From positions 1-37,772 of IMG/VR virus record IMGVR_UViG_3300037882_002418: 37,772 nucleotides of DNA. One strand, written 5' to 3'. Source of the DNA: a virus. The notes beneath the pieces were generated by a model, which saw only the letters and a program-made list of their open reading frames with translations, was not told the origin of the DNA and made no database searches. Positions within the stretch are counted from its first letter, which is position 1. Each line of letters opens with the position of its first letter. Both the position numbers and the translations under genes were made by a program. Shown in pieces: positions 15,564-23,143 of this stretch.

Positions 15564-17501
15564 CTATATGCTTATATTGCCTTTGAATGGAACAACACCT
15601 GGCTGAATAGCCTGAAGTTGCATATTCTCAATTTTAGTTTGCTCTGCATCTGCGATCTTGACCATTGCGCTTGCATCTGCTTCTTTAGATTTAGATGTCA
15701 AGTACATTGCTTGCGGATCAGGCGGAGCGGACTGAGCTGCCTTAGCGGCTTCAGCTTTGCGGTTGTTGATCTTCTCGATTAACTTGTCTTTGCCCGTGAT
15801 ATTTGATAGCTCAAGCAAGTCGATAATATCGAAAGCATTCTGCGCGCCGTATTTGAGGATCGCATCCAACTGCTCTTGGCTAACGTTGGCGGTGTCGTAT
15901 GCTTCATCAAGAATAATGTCCATGTCAAGTTCAGCAACGCGATTGTTTGTCTTAACAACCTGCTTCAATGCCTCAGGATTTTGCTGCTCGAGCTGGATCA
16001 ACTGAGCCGATGCTCCGAGTCTCATCTCATAAGGCTTTGACGTATCGTCCATGATTTCTTGTAATTGCTGGCCGTATGTAATATCAATATTGAAACCAAC
16101 CCAACGAAGCTTCTGCTCATCATCTGTGACGCGCACCCACTTCTCATAGTCCCATGCTTGACGAACGCGGCGCCAAATTTGTTTGTACACGCGTAACTTG
16201 AATGCGCCGAAGTTATCAAACAATTTAATCGTGTCGCGCATACCGGCAGCATCTAATCGAGCCAAAGCAACACCGCTCATTTCACCAAACTGCTTGACAT
16301 CAACAGCAGCCGTCGGCATTCCGCGACCGTCCATCTCTTGTTTGGCCTCCATGAGGAGTTCCATTTGACCTGCGGCCATGTCATTAGTTGGTAACAAACC
16401 AAAGTCTTTACCAAACTCACCTTGTCCGACTTCTAAATGACCATCGGGCTTTGCAAGCTCTTGTTTTGCCTTGCGAATATCTTTAACTGCTCCGCGGTTA
16501 CCAAATGTTTGGCGCTGCGACAATAAAAATAAAGCCTTTGATCGGCGATGATTAATCTCATCTTGTATATCTAAAGATGAAACTAATTCACCGTAGCGAT
16601 TATTCTCGCGATCAATGTATGCATGTTCCATTTCAAGCGGACAATCAGGTATTCCCCACTCGTCGACGTACGGCGACAACATTGGCTGAAGTAAAAACCC
16701 GCCTTGTGTGTAGATAGCGAGGCACCATTGGCCATCACATTTCTTGTAATGCGTCAGAACTAAGAAGCGACGACGCTTGCCTTGGTTGTAATACCATCTC
16801 GGCTTGTCATCAAATGTCTCGTCTGTTAAACCAGCAGTCAATGACAACGCGTCGGGGTCCATGTCCGGGAATGTACGCACGATGTCTCGCTCGTCCATCC
16901 AAATACCAAAGCCTTTACCACCGGCATCGCTAAAGTCATGCTTGCGGCTGAATGGGTCAAAGAAGATCCTGTCCCATGGCACATGGTCAACGATAATCTC
17001 GATCTCGCCATTTGGCATAGTTTCTGGAATTACGTTTACGCATGTGTAACCTTCACAAAAGAAATTGTCAGCGCATTCCAAGAATGTTGAGTTAAGCGCG
17101 TTGTAATCTGCGACATAGCGCAACGCATCCGTGCAGGCTTCTGCAGAGGTTGAGTCGTGCTCTTGGTTACGTGGATAAGCTTTTGGATCGCCTTTACGAA
17201 CTGAAGTCAAACCAAGCAATCCGTTTAGTTTACCTTTGATGCGGTTCACAACGATTGGTGATTGCTTGCGCTTCTTTAAAGCCTTGATCTGTTCAGGTGT
17301 CCATTGCTTATTGTCGTAGTAATCGCGGCAACGCTCAGACAACAAACGGGCTTCGCTTGTTGTGTCAAGAAAATCAATAATCGTCTCACACCATTCAGCG
17401 TGATCACCATATTCACCATCGTACGACTCAGAAGCAGCAGCATTGGTGCCAGCTTCAAGGTCATCAGATCGGGATTGTGCCGTTTCCGGAGTAATCATCA
17501 T
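15564..17501 (-). CDS. Portal protein, P22 type
   Basis: 645 aa, close to the P22 gp1 size (725 aa). Recognisable blocks: R-D-Y-Y-D-N-K-Q-W-T near 60-70, S-P-I-V-V-N-R-I-K-G near 84-93, F-C-E-G-Y-T-C-V-N-V near 148-157, and V-P-W-D-R-I-F-F-D-P-F-S near 174-185. A Gln/Lys/Ala-rich C-terminal helical barrel-like region follows. Two consecutive ATGs (17501 or 17498). It overlaps the TerL gene by 38 bases. It forms the dodecameric DNA gate at one capsid vertex, driven by TerL and closed by the gp4 and gp10-like proteins. Confidence 0.9.
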   Translation of the reverse strand: MMITPETAQSRSDDLEAGTNAAASESYDGEYGDHAEWCETIIDFLDTTSEARLLSERCRDYYDNKQWTPEQIKALKKRKQSPIVVNRIKGKLNGLLGLTSVRKGDPKAYPRNQEHDSTSAEACTDALRYVADYNALNSTFLECADNFFCEGYTCVNVIPETMPNGEIEIIVDHVPWDRIFFDPFSRKHDFSDAGGKGFGIWMDERDIVRTFPDMDPDALSLTAGLTDETFDDKPRWYYNQGKRRRFLVLTHYKKCDGQWCLAIYTQGGFLLQPMLSPYVDEWGIPDCPLEMEHAYIDRENNRYGELVSSLDIQDEINHRRSKALFLLSQRQTFGNRGAVKDIRKAKQELAKPDGHLEVGQGEFGKDFGLLPTNDMAAGQMELLMEAKQEMDGRGMPTAAVDVKQFGEMSGVALARLDAAGMRDTIKLFDNFGAFKLRVYKQIWRRVRQAWDYEKWVRVTDDEQKLRWVGFNIDITYGQQLQEIMDDTSKPYEMRLGASAQLIQLEQQNPEALKQVVKTNNRVAELDMDIILDEAYDTANVSQEQLDAILKYGAQNAFDIIDLLELSNITGKDKLIEKINNRKAEAAKAAQSAPPDPQAMYLTSKSKEADASAMVKIADAEQTKIENMQLQAIQPGVVPFKGNISI

Positions 17502-19119
17502 CGTCGTCCATTCCGTAATCGTTTGCTGGAGCTCTGTCCAATGTGTCGTGGTATTGTCCAGGACCTGACGCCATCGCTAATAAGCGACCAAAGATCCCGC
17601 ACACGTCGACTTTATCGTCGACTTTATCTGCTTTGCCCGTAAACTTGAGAAGTTGAGCAATAAGCTCGTCACCCCAAGCGCCATACGGTATCCAAACTTT
17701 TCTTTGCGAGCAAAGACCTTGGAAGGCTTTGGCATTTGATGCCTTGCTCGAGGTTGCTGGTAACCATTCAATCTTAAAGTAGCGACGTCTGCGCTCCATT
17801 TCTTTCTTGATGTATGGTTCCATTGCTCTGCGAATGACGCCGGACTCTGCTGCCCAAATGGCTGGATCATAGTCCATTTCCAATTGGAACATTGTGTCAA
17901 TAGACTTGTCGATTGTTACGCGAGCCGAACTCCAATCAAGAAAGTATAGATCTTCTTTAATATCGAAGCCGCCAATTGCCTGTTCAGTCCAGTCGCCTGC
18001 ATCTGCTGTGACAGCGTAATCGCCTGCACCATACTTAACTAATCTTGTTGGTTCTTCACCTAAGCGAAACCGACGACCCTCAAACCATTCGGCCAGGAAG
18101 AATGTGCCTTGGTCCGGTGTTGGATCTTGCATGTATTGCGCTTGGAAAACCGTGTGATCCGCTTCGCGCATCTTCATTAACTCGTCGAACGAGTGCTTTG
18201 CAGGCCAAAGGCTTGTCTTAGTCTCCATGTCGCACGCCGGAAGATTTAAATGGTAAAACTCTTCTTCCATACCACCGCCCAACACGAAACCCGCCATGTC
18301 ATCTTCGTGCAATCGTTGCATGATGATAATGATCGGCGTGTTCCGGGAGTTACGACGTGACTTGATCGTTGAGTTGAGACGCTTGTTGACTCTGTTACGT
18401 TCTTTCTCATTGTCAGCGTCATCGACCTTGATCGGGTCATCGATGATGATGGCGCCGTAGAATAAGTTAGGATCCAATGGCTCTTGTCCATCTTCTTCGA
18501 AGAACGCATCAATTTCAGCATTGATTGTCGCGTCAGCTTCATTGATCTTCTCTTGTTCTTCATCGCTAACATCAGCGAGCGATCCAGCACCGAAACCTGT
18601 AACAGCGCCGCCAGCCGCTGTCGCATAAACTCCGCCGCCTTGTTCTGTGTACCATTTCTTTTTGCTGTCAGCATCTGATTTCAAACTAATCGGCCAAAAG
18701 TCTTGGTATTCTTTAGACGTAACACACTCACGACATTTTGAACTGTTGTCAAGCGCAAGTTCGTCAGAGTAACTTAAATGGATAAACTTCGCTCGAGGAT
18801 TACGAGCAATGGAACGGGCCATCCAATCGATGACCGTGATCTGGGTTTTCCCAAACCGCGGTGGAATTGTAATCACTAGATTTTTAATCTCACCGCTTTC
18901 GACGCGAGCAAGTGTCTCGTCAATAGCCAAGTGATGCGGCCCGGGAATAAAGACCTCACCACGAGATCTGAAGAAAAACTTAGTAAATGCGATCTGGCTA
19001 TTTTCCAGTGATTTCTTTAGCTTGACCCGGCTGACTTTGCGTTGCATTGCCGTAAGCTGTGAGGAGTCCATGGAACTGAGCAAGTTGCTCAGGGTCGAGT
19101 TGTTCAAGGATTGTGTCAA
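17464..19119 (-). CDS. Terminase large subunit
   Basis: 551 aa if it starts at the TTG at 19119 (AGGA 10 bases upstream); in-frame ATGs at 19071 and 19047 are alternatives because the first 120 bases overlap TerS. ATPase: Walker A PPRFGKT at about 86-92, Walker B AIIIDDP at 223-229, then Q-R-L-H-E-D-D. Nuclease: D in GAGDYAVTADAGDW and C-terminal acidic residues. A ~45-residue acidic insert (181-221) lies between the GFGAGS segment and Walker B, longer than usual. It packages DNA and cuts concatemers. Confidence 0.92.
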   Translation of the reverse strand: MTQSLNNSTLSNLLSSMDSSQLTAMQRKVSRVKLKKSLENSQIAFTKFFFRSRGEVFIPGPHHLAIDETLARVESGEIKNLVITIPPRFGKTQITVIDWMARSIARNPRAKFIHLSYSDELALDNSSKCRECVTSKEYQDFWPISLKSDADSKKKWYTEQGGGVYATAAGGAVTGFGAGSLADVSDEEQEKINEADATINAEIDAFFEEDGQEPLDPNLFYGAIIIDDPIKVDDADNEKERNRVNKRLNSTIKSRRNSRNTPIIIIMQRLHEDDMAGFVLGGGMEEEFYHLNLPACDMETKTSLWPAKHSFDELMKMREADHTVFQAQYMQDPTPDQGTFFLAEWFEGRRFRLGEEPTRLVKYGAGDYAVTADAGDWTEQAIGGFDIKEDLYFLDWSSARVTIDKSIDTMFQLEMDYDPAIWAAESGVIRRAMEPYIKKEMERRRRYFKIEWLPATSSKASNAKAFQGLCSQRKVWIPYGAWGDELIAQLLKFTGKADKVDDKVDVCGIFGRLLAMASGPGQYHDTLDRAPANDYGMDDDDDYSGNGTIPI

Positions 19120-19426
19120 GTTCGTTGGATCCTGGATTGAATTTAAATTCTTTTGGTATCAATGATGCGACAACTCTGAGGTAAACGCCTGGATTTTCTA
19201 ATCTGCAGGCTTGAATTGCGCTTGGTCCGGCAACTTCCCAATCAGCGAGGATGTCTTTCATGACAGCTTCTGATAACTGGTTTCGTGTCCCTTTTGGTCG
19301 TCCGCCGAGTTTGTTTCCTGGTTTAAAACGCGTCGCAAAGTGTTTTGGTTCAACAACTTCGACTTCCGTGTCTTTGCCCGATGATTGATCGTTAGATTTC
19401 GGGCTTTGATCTTTTTTAGTTGCCAT
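18998..19426 (-). CDS. Terminase small subunit
   Basis: 142 aa from the ATG at 19426 (GGAG 12 bases upstream); an ATG at 19447 is also possible. N-terminus is basic and disordered; the core F-K-P-G-N-K-L-G-G-R-P-K-G-T-R-N-Q-L-S-E is the typical motif of this TerS/DUF5681 group, followed by a helical stretch (VYLRVVASLIPKEF). The C-terminus is helical and acidic. It recognises phage DNA and hands it to TerL. It overlaps TerL by over 100 bases. Confidence 0.8.
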   Translation of the reverse strand: MATKKDQSPKSNDQSSGKDTEVEVVEPKHFATRFKPGNKLGGRPKGTRNQLSEAVMKDILADWEVAGPSAIQACRLENPGVYLRVVASLIPKEFKFNPGSNELDTILEQLDPEQLAQFHGLLTAYGNATQSQPGQAKEITGK

Positions 19427-19766
19427 GGCCGTAGTCGTCTCCGCCATTTTCTTTTGTGCGATCAACAACGTGTGTTTTGAGCCATATTGTTTTCTTTTGT
19501 GTTGCTGTCGTTAAAACTATTTTTATGCGAGCCCAACCAGCTTCATTAAACGTTATCAGACACGAAGTTACGCCGCTGACAAGTGTGGGTGTTCCGATGC
19601 CTGCATTGCTTGATCCATAGTTTTCCCATTCAACAGATGTGATGACCGAATTGTCATCTTGCCATGGTGTGCAATCGATTTGATAATTGACAACATCTCC
19701 GATCGAAGCGTTGTCAATGAAAGCATCGACTTTTGTACGAGTCGCAAGTACGAAGCTGACGGTCAT
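19416..19766 (-). CDS. Small Ig-like/beta protein upstream of terminase
   Basis: 116 aa. Beta-sandwich pattern: D-V-V-N-Y-Q-I, I-T-S-V-E-W, G-T-P-T-L-V-S-G-V-T-S-C-L-I-T-F, A-R-I-K-I-V-L-T-T-A-T-Q-K-K-T-I-W. Similar short Ig-like units are seen in phage head or fibre proteins. Its ATG overlaps the stop of the NusG-like gene (ATGA). No enzymatic motif. Function unknown; possibly a virion decoration protein. Confidence 0.55.
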   Translation of the reverse strand: MTVSFVLATRTKVDAFIDNASIGDVVNYQIDCTPWQDDNSVITSVEWENYGSSNAGIGTPTLVSGVTSCLITFNEAGWARIKIVLTTATQKKTIWLKTHVVDRTKENGGDDYGHGN

Positions 19767-20299
19767 TTTTGATCCTGTTTTATGGCTGCCGCAGAGCAGC
19801 CTTTTTCACAAGGTGCTCCGTTTGGGGCGATCATTCGTGTTGTTGATTGCACGATTGTATGCATGCCCAGAAGTTCGACTAAAAGTGCTACGCGCTCTTT
19901 GTTGGAATAGTGAACTATTCCACTTATACCTGAAAGCGGTCCGACTGTAAATATAATTTTTTGGCCTTTTTCATATTGCACTGGCTTAACCAAATCCTCA
20001 ACAAAACTTCCCTGATCGATTAAAGCTTCAACAAATCCTTTTGGAAGCAGCGCAGGCATTCCGCTTGCAGCTCCAAGCATTTTATAAACTCCGCGATGCG
20101 AGCTAATCGACTTCCATGCTCTGGCGTTAGCCAAATCAATTTCAACAAAAATATAACCACGGAACATTGGAACAGGAATTTTCTTTGCGTCGTTTTGCAG
20201 GGTCAGTTTTGGGCAATAGCACTTGAACCCAGATTGCTCTAAGTTCTTAATTGCATAATCTTCGCATTGAGATTTTACTTGAACGACGATCCAAGGCAT
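19763..20299 (-). CDS. NusG/RfaH-family transcription elongation (antitermination) protein
   Basis: 178 aa from the ATG at 20297-20299, which has AAAGGAACCTCA upstream; a longer frame to 20434 has no good site. N-terminal NGN domain: P-W-I-V-V-Q-V-K-S-Q-C-E-D-Y-A-I-K-N-L-E, the Y-C-P-K-L turn, then P-M-F-R-G-Y-I-F-V-E-I-D (about 44-55) and the S-S-H-R-G-V-Y-K-M-L-G signature (66-76). KOW domain about 111-147 with V-G-P-L-S-G-I-S-G-I-V. NusG-family proteins clamp RNA polymerase and suppress pausing and termination. Being first gene of the late operon, it likely drives processive late transcription through internal hairpins. Confidence 0.85.
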   Translation of the reverse strand: MPWIVVQVKSQCEDYAIKNLEQSGFKCYCPKLTLQNDAKKIPVPMFRGYIFVEIDLANARAWKSISSHRGVYKMLGAASGMPALLPKGFVEALIDQGSFVEDLVKPVQYEKGQKIIFTVGPLSGISGIVHYSNKERVALLVELLGMHTIVQSTTRMIAPNGAPCEKGCSAAAIKQDQK

Positions 20300-20320
20300 T
20301 GAGGTTCCTTTGTACAACAA

Positions 20321-20348
20321 TATATACAATAATTTTGACCAAAAACAA
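20321..20348 (-). promoter_or_regulatory. Candidate late promoter
   Basis: On the minus strand TTGTTT, 16 bases, TATATA (an alternative -10, TATATT, overlaps it with 18-base spacing). It lies about 22 bases upstream of the NusG-like ATG, giving a very short leader. Strength is uncertain because -10-like AT-rich sequences are common here. Confidence 0.4.
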
Positions 20349-20394
20349 ACAGTTAATTTTTCTAATGAAAAATAGCAAAAAGTAGCCAAAATGG

Positions 20395-20480
20395 GTCTAA
20401 GCCATTGATTTATATACATGTGCACAGCTTGCACACCAGCTGCACACCCAATTTGCAGAATGGAATCAATGGCTTAAGGC
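20395..20480. repeat. Inverted pair of the TAAGCCATTGATT box
   Basis: TAAGCCATTGATT at 20398-20410 and its exact reverse complement AATCAATGGCTTA at 20464-20476, 53 bases apart. The second arm extends as GCCTTAAGCCATTGATT on the minus strand (20464-20480). Three TGCACA hexamers lie between the arms. Suggests a dimeric regulator or a looped operator. Confidence 0.65.
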
Positions 20481-20644
20481 CCCAAAATCAACCTGTGTAC
20501 ATATACCCCCTAACTTAATAGAGTTTTAAGAATTATACACCTTTATGCACAATTTCCGTCCTATAAAACAAATTGAAATAAAGCCAAACTTCTGCACAGT
20601 CTGCACAAAACACCACTTTATCCTGCAAATTCAACGTGTTAGCC

Positions 20645-20703
20645 TGTGAGGAAGCCCGTGCAGATGCTGTGTAGCTGCAGCATTTATGCGAAGCTTCCTC
20701 ACA
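20645..20703. repeat. Long inverted repeat with nested hairpin
   Basis: TGTGAGGAAGC (20645-20655) is perfectly complementary to GCTTCCTCACA (20693-20703). The 37-base loop holds a second stem, ATGCTG (20664-20669) with CAGCAT (20678-20683). It could form a cruciform or a structured RNA leader. It lies about 95 bases before the first early gene. Confidence 0.6.
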
Positions 20704-20797
20704 CCCGGACCCCGGTCCTTTACCATAACCTAACCACTCTCCAACCATAAACATCATTATGTGCAACATTAACCATTCATGGTAGGATCATATCACT

Positions 20798-21088
20798 ATG
20801 ACAAAGAAAACTGATAAAAGCAGCACGGCAAAGATGCCTATTTTCGACCAGGATGTGCCCATTCCGGCGAAGGGTCGTGTCCAATTCCAGGACCCGAACC
20901 GATCTTATTTCATTGGTCAAGAGCAGTTTTCGATCAGTTTTGCCTTATCTTGTATGAAGGTCGGCGAGTCCGGACTCATGAGTAATTGGGCTACAACCTC
21001 GATCAATTATATCCAAAAGAAACTGGGTTATCGCTTCCAACGCGAGAGCCAGGTGGATGGTTCTGTTCGTGTATGGCGGATAAAATAA
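20798..21088 (+). CDS. First early gene, small phage protein of unknown function
   Basis: 96 aa. N-terminus polar (TKKTDKSSTAKMP), then V-P-I-P-A-K-G-R and a C-terminal basic segment ending S-V-R-V-W-R-I-K. The pattern V-P-x-P followed by a short domain and terminal V-R-V-W-R-I resembles a small phage family I know from many early regions, with no assigned activity. GGTAGGATCATATCACT precedes the ATG. As the first early gene it may modulate the host. Confidence 0.6.
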   Translation: MTKKTDKSSTAKMPIFDQDVPIPAKGRVQFQDPNRSYFIGQEQFSISFALSCMKVGESGLMSNWATTSINYIQKKLGYRFQRESQVDGSVRVWRIK

Positions 21089-21105
21089 GCCTTAAACCAT
21101 TGATT
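21089..21105 (+). promoter_or_regulatory. Third copy of the GCCTTAA-CCATTGATT box
   Basis: GCCTTAAACCATTGATT matches the extended minus-strand copy at 20464-20480 in 16 of 17 positions. It begins at the stop of the 96-aa gene and lies about 43 bases upstream of the -35 of the promoter at 21148, so it is well placed as an operator or activator site. Confidence 0.6.
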
Positions 21106-21129
21106 TCGTTACAATAAAATTTTTTTCAC

Positions 21130-21176
21130 TTTTTGTGCATTTTGTTGTTTACATTACTATTGATCCAGCATATATT
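21130..21176 (+). promoter_or_regulatory. Early promoter P1 with conserved upstream box
   Basis: TTTACA (21148-21153), 17-base spacer, TATATT (21171-21176): a good sigma70-type promoter. The -35 and 19 bases before it form a 25-base sequence (21130-21154, containing GTGCATTTTGTTGTTTACA) repeated exactly at 28765-28789. Drives the 69-aa gene at 21227. Confidence 0.75.
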
Positions 21177-21226
21177 GATCTTACTTAAGCAATAACGCTT
21201 ACGTATTTTAGAGATGAGAGAGAAAA

Positions 21227-21436
21227 ATGTTCGAAGGATTAAAACACTATGAACTTGTTATTGAACAAAATGGATCGAAGCAAATAAAGCTTTTTGGTTC
21301 ATGTTTTCAAAAAGGTTATACTGTCGTCGAGTCAATTCCAAGCGGCGGTAATGGAAAAGCACTTCCTTCTTTACGCAAGCAAGCAGCATCGCTCGCAAAA
21401 CGTAACAAAATCCCATTCATCGATAAAACAATTTAA
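21227..21436 (+). CDS. Small early protein
   Basis: 69 aa: an N-terminal beta region (YELVIEQNGSKQIKLFGSCF) and a basic C-terminal helix (LPSLRKQAASLAKRNKIPF). The leader AGAGATGAGAG before the ATG is shared with the 28840 gene. No family recognised. First gene behind promoter P1. Confidence 0.6.
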   Translation: MFEGLKHYELVIEQNGSKQIKLFGSCFQKGYTVVESIPSGGNGKALPSLRKQAASLAKRNKIPFIDKTI

Positions 21437-21465
21437 ACAAAACAACATAGAGATAAGAGATCAAC

Positions 21466-21639
21466 ATGACAGATTTACAAATTTCAGTTATATCTATTTT
21501 ATGCGCGACGGTTATTGCGACAACTATTTCAGCAATAATATTTATGCCATTTCTAGTTCCATCAGAAGAACAAATCAAAAATTGCATGAAGGTAACTAAC
21601 TATAGTTACGAAAGATGCGAGTGGGAGATGACAAAATGA
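21466..21639 (+). CDS. 57-aa single-span membrane protein
   Basis: Starts MTDLQISVISILCATV; hydrophobic residues 5-32 form one membrane span, followed by a polar tail with two Cys (KNC, ERCEW). ATAAGAGATCAAC precedes the ATG. Its stop overlaps the next ATG (ATGA). No family recognised. Likely an inner-membrane early protein, perhaps involved in host takeover or superinfection exclusion (inference from topology only). Confidence 0.55.
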   Translation: MTDLQISVISILCATVIATTISAIIFMPFLVPSEEQIKNCMKVTNYSYERCEWEMTK

Positions 21640-22115
21640 GTATGATCTTACGTATTAAAATTGAATATAGCGGCGAAGATAAAGTCAGAGGTTGGACAAA
21701 AGAGCAGCGTGATAGCATGCGCCAATCAATTATGGCTTTGCGTGAAATTGAAGAGCCAAAAACAGATGAATATAAGGACAAAGAAGGAAAGAATTGCTCT
21801 TATACTGTTTTTAATTTAGCAGGCGAGCATCTTGTTACAGAACAAGAAGCCGCTTGGTTAAAATCAAATGAAGTTGATTTTATAATTAAAGACTTTAAAA
21901 ATACATATAAATCGCAAAATATGTCTGACGGCAATCAATACCATTACCACCTGCCAAACATTGGGCTTCTTTTAATTAATGAAGTTACGTGGTTAGAAGA
22001 CGCTTGCACAGAAGTTTTGCAAGGAAAACTTGATGAAGGCTTCCGGATCATTGCTGTTTGTCCACCAAACGGCGCTCGTCGACCTGATTACATTTTAGGT
22101 AAAGCGAGGGATTAA
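21636..22115 (+). CDS. Early protein of unknown function
   Basis: 159 aa from the ATG at 21636 (GTGGGAG upstream, ATGA coupling to the membrane gene); an ATG at 21615 is less likely. Contains R-G-W-T-K-E-Q-R-D-S-M near the start and an acidic/basic mixed helical body, then H-L-P-N-I-G-L-L-L-I-N-E-V. Mixed alpha/beta, soluble. No catalytic motif is visible. Confidence 0.55.
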   Translation: MSMILRIKIEYSGEDKVRGWTKEQRDSMRQSIMALREIEEPKTDEYKDKEGKNCSYTVFNLAGEHLVTEQEAAWLKSNEVDFIIKDFKNTYKSQNMSDGNQYHYHLPNIGLLLINEVTWLEDACTEVLQGKLDEGFRIIAVCPPNGARRPDYILGKARD

Positions 22116-22117
22116 AC

Positions 22118-22342
22118 ATGACCGATCAATCTAAACCAAACAAGCATCGTCACCGCGGTCCTTATGACAGAGGTTCGGCAGATGCTTATTACGGACGTTC
22201 TTATTCGCCGCATTATTATGTTGATGAAAGTTTTCATGCGGCAAAAATAACGCGCGATCAAATGACGCCTGAGCAAATCGCCGAATACCGCGAAGGATAT
22301 GAACAAGAAGGAAGCAGCAAGGATTGGGGCAATGCCAATTAA
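22118..22342 (+). CDS. Small conserved phage protein (H/Y/R-rich)
   Basis: 74 aa. The R-G-S-A-D-A-Y-Y-G-R pattern and a C-terminal M-T-P-E-Q-I-A-E-Y-R-E-G-Y-E-Q motif belong to a family frequently seen in phage early regions without known function. Good GAGGG site. The gene overlaps the following HTH gene by 11 bases. Confidence 0.6.
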   Translation: MTDQSKPNKHRHRGPYDRGSADAYYGRSYSPHYYVDESFHAAKITRDQMTPEQIAEYREGYEQEGSSKDWGNAN

Positions 22343-22505
22343 AAAACTTCAAATTGAACATGAAATTTCTATATGTCTTCATTATAAAAAGGGATTAACC
22401 ATGAAGGAGTGTGGAGAGTTGTTTGGTATAACAAAGCAAGGAGTAGCCTATGTTTTAAAGAAACGTGGAGTTAAATCTCACAGCAGAGGATATAGAAGAA
22501 AATGA
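22332..22505 (+). CDS. Small helix-turn-helix DNA-binding protein
   Basis: 57 aa from the ATG at 22332, with AAGGA 8 bases upstream. Residues about 22-45 (LTMKECGELFGITKQGVAYV) form a clear HTH with a basic C-terminus (KKRGVKSHSRGYRRK). Small regulators of this shape can act on phage promoters, so it is a candidate binder of the repeated boxes in the region; which DNA it binds is unknown. Confidence 0.6.
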   Translation: MPIKKLQIEHEISICLHYKKGLTMKECGELFGITKQGVAYVLKKRGVKSHSRGYRRK

Positions 22506-22693
22506 CAATTGTGAAAGTAATATTTAAAAACAACAAATGGATTACACCTTGGGGACATGAGTTTAACACAAGGTCTGAATTGGATGCTTTTATTCTGGGT
22601 ATGAAATACATTTCGGGTTGCCTTAAGACGCATTCCGAATACTTGTTAGAGAAAGTTGATTTTAGCAAAGAGGATACAGAAAATGAAAACTAA
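22502..22693 (+). CDS. Small early protein
   Basis: 63 aa, coupled to the HTH gene (ATGA). Begins with a strand-like I-V-K-V-I-F-K-N-N-K, then T-P-W-G-H-E-F-N-T-R-S-E-L-D-A-F and a helical tail with acidic end. No family recognised. Confidence 0.5.
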   Translation: MTIVKVIFKNNKWITPWGHEFNTRSELDAFILGMKYISGCLKTHSEYLLEKVDFSKEDTENEN

Positions 22694-23048
22694 ACTAGAT
22701 AAAGTGCCAGATGAAGTTTATATTTCTAAATATTCAAAAGAATATTTTATTGAAGGTGAAATAGTTAGAACAGGAACATCTGTCACAACTTATTTTAATG
22801 GAAATTCTGTAATTGAACCTGTATACAGAAGAGCAGGTCAAACTAAAATGTATAAAAAATTCATTCGAGCAGACAGCGCCGAACCAGTGAATAAACAGAT
22901 GTTGGATGTTTTGAACAACACCGAACTAGCAAAAACACGTATTGCCAAATTAGAAGAGGCTTTGCGTTGGTACGCGGACAGCGACAATTATTGTGACGAT
23001 CAACCAATATTAAACGACTTTGGAAAAAGAGCAAAGGAAGCGTTATAA
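22683..23048 (+). CDS. Small phage protein with ALRWYAD motif
   Basis: 121 aa from the ATG at 22683 (AGAGG upstream); a start at 22656 is unlikely. The C-terminal part E-E-A-L-R-W-Y-A-D-S-D-N-Y followed by D-F-G-K-R-A-K-E-A-L is a motif seen in many phage early proteins. The N-terminal half is beta-like and basic. TAATG coupling to the 31-aa ORF. Function unknown. Confidence 0.55.
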   Translation: MKTKLDKVPDEVYISKYSKEYFIEGEIVRTGTSVTTYFNGNSVIEPVYRRAGQTKMYKKFIRADSAEPVNKQMLDVLNNTELAKTRIAKLEEALRWYADSDNYCDDQPILNDFGKRAKEAL

Positions 23049-23143
23049 TGACATTTTTAGGAGGAATGATTTTGTCAGCGCTTTTTCTAATATATCTAGA
23101 ACTGTGCAACATTAAAGAGATATTGAAAAGGAAATTAAAATGA
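23048..23143 (+). CDS. 31-aa membrane microprotein
   Basis: Reads MTFLGGMILSALFLIYLEL, then a basic tail (KEILKRKLK). One short membrane span with a basic C-terminus. Its ATG overlaps the preceding stop (TAATG) and its own stop overlaps the next ATG (ATGA), so translation is coupled on both sides. Could be a membrane modulator; no homology can be assessed at this size. Confidence 0.5.
   Translation: MTFLGGMILSALFLIYLELCNIKEILKRKLK

Larger units (their letters stand above)
20300..20797. promoter_or_regulatory. Divergent regulatory region between late and early arms
   Basis: About 500 bases with no convincing gene, between the divergent NusG-like and 96-aa genes. Holds an inverted pair of a 13-base arm (20398-20410 and 20464-20476), at least seven TGCACA/TGTGCA hexamers including the palindrome TGTGCACA at 20419-20426, a long 11-bp inverted repeat (20645-20703), and GGACC-CC-GGTCC at 20707-20718. 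Candidate site of promoters, operators and replication origin. No firm plus-strand promoter for the first early gene could be assigned. Confidence 0.6.

Noticed and set aside
20300-20434. N-terminal extension of the NusG-like gene
   Set aside because: The extra 45 residues do not match the NGN domain, have no good ribosome site, and cover the candidate promoter; ATG at 20299 has AAAGGAACC upstream.
20533-20769. Minus-strand open reading frame of 78 codons in the divergent region
   Set aside because: It spans the inverted repeat and TGCACA copies, has a biased Cys-rich translation and lacks a clear ribosome site; more likely regulatory DNA.
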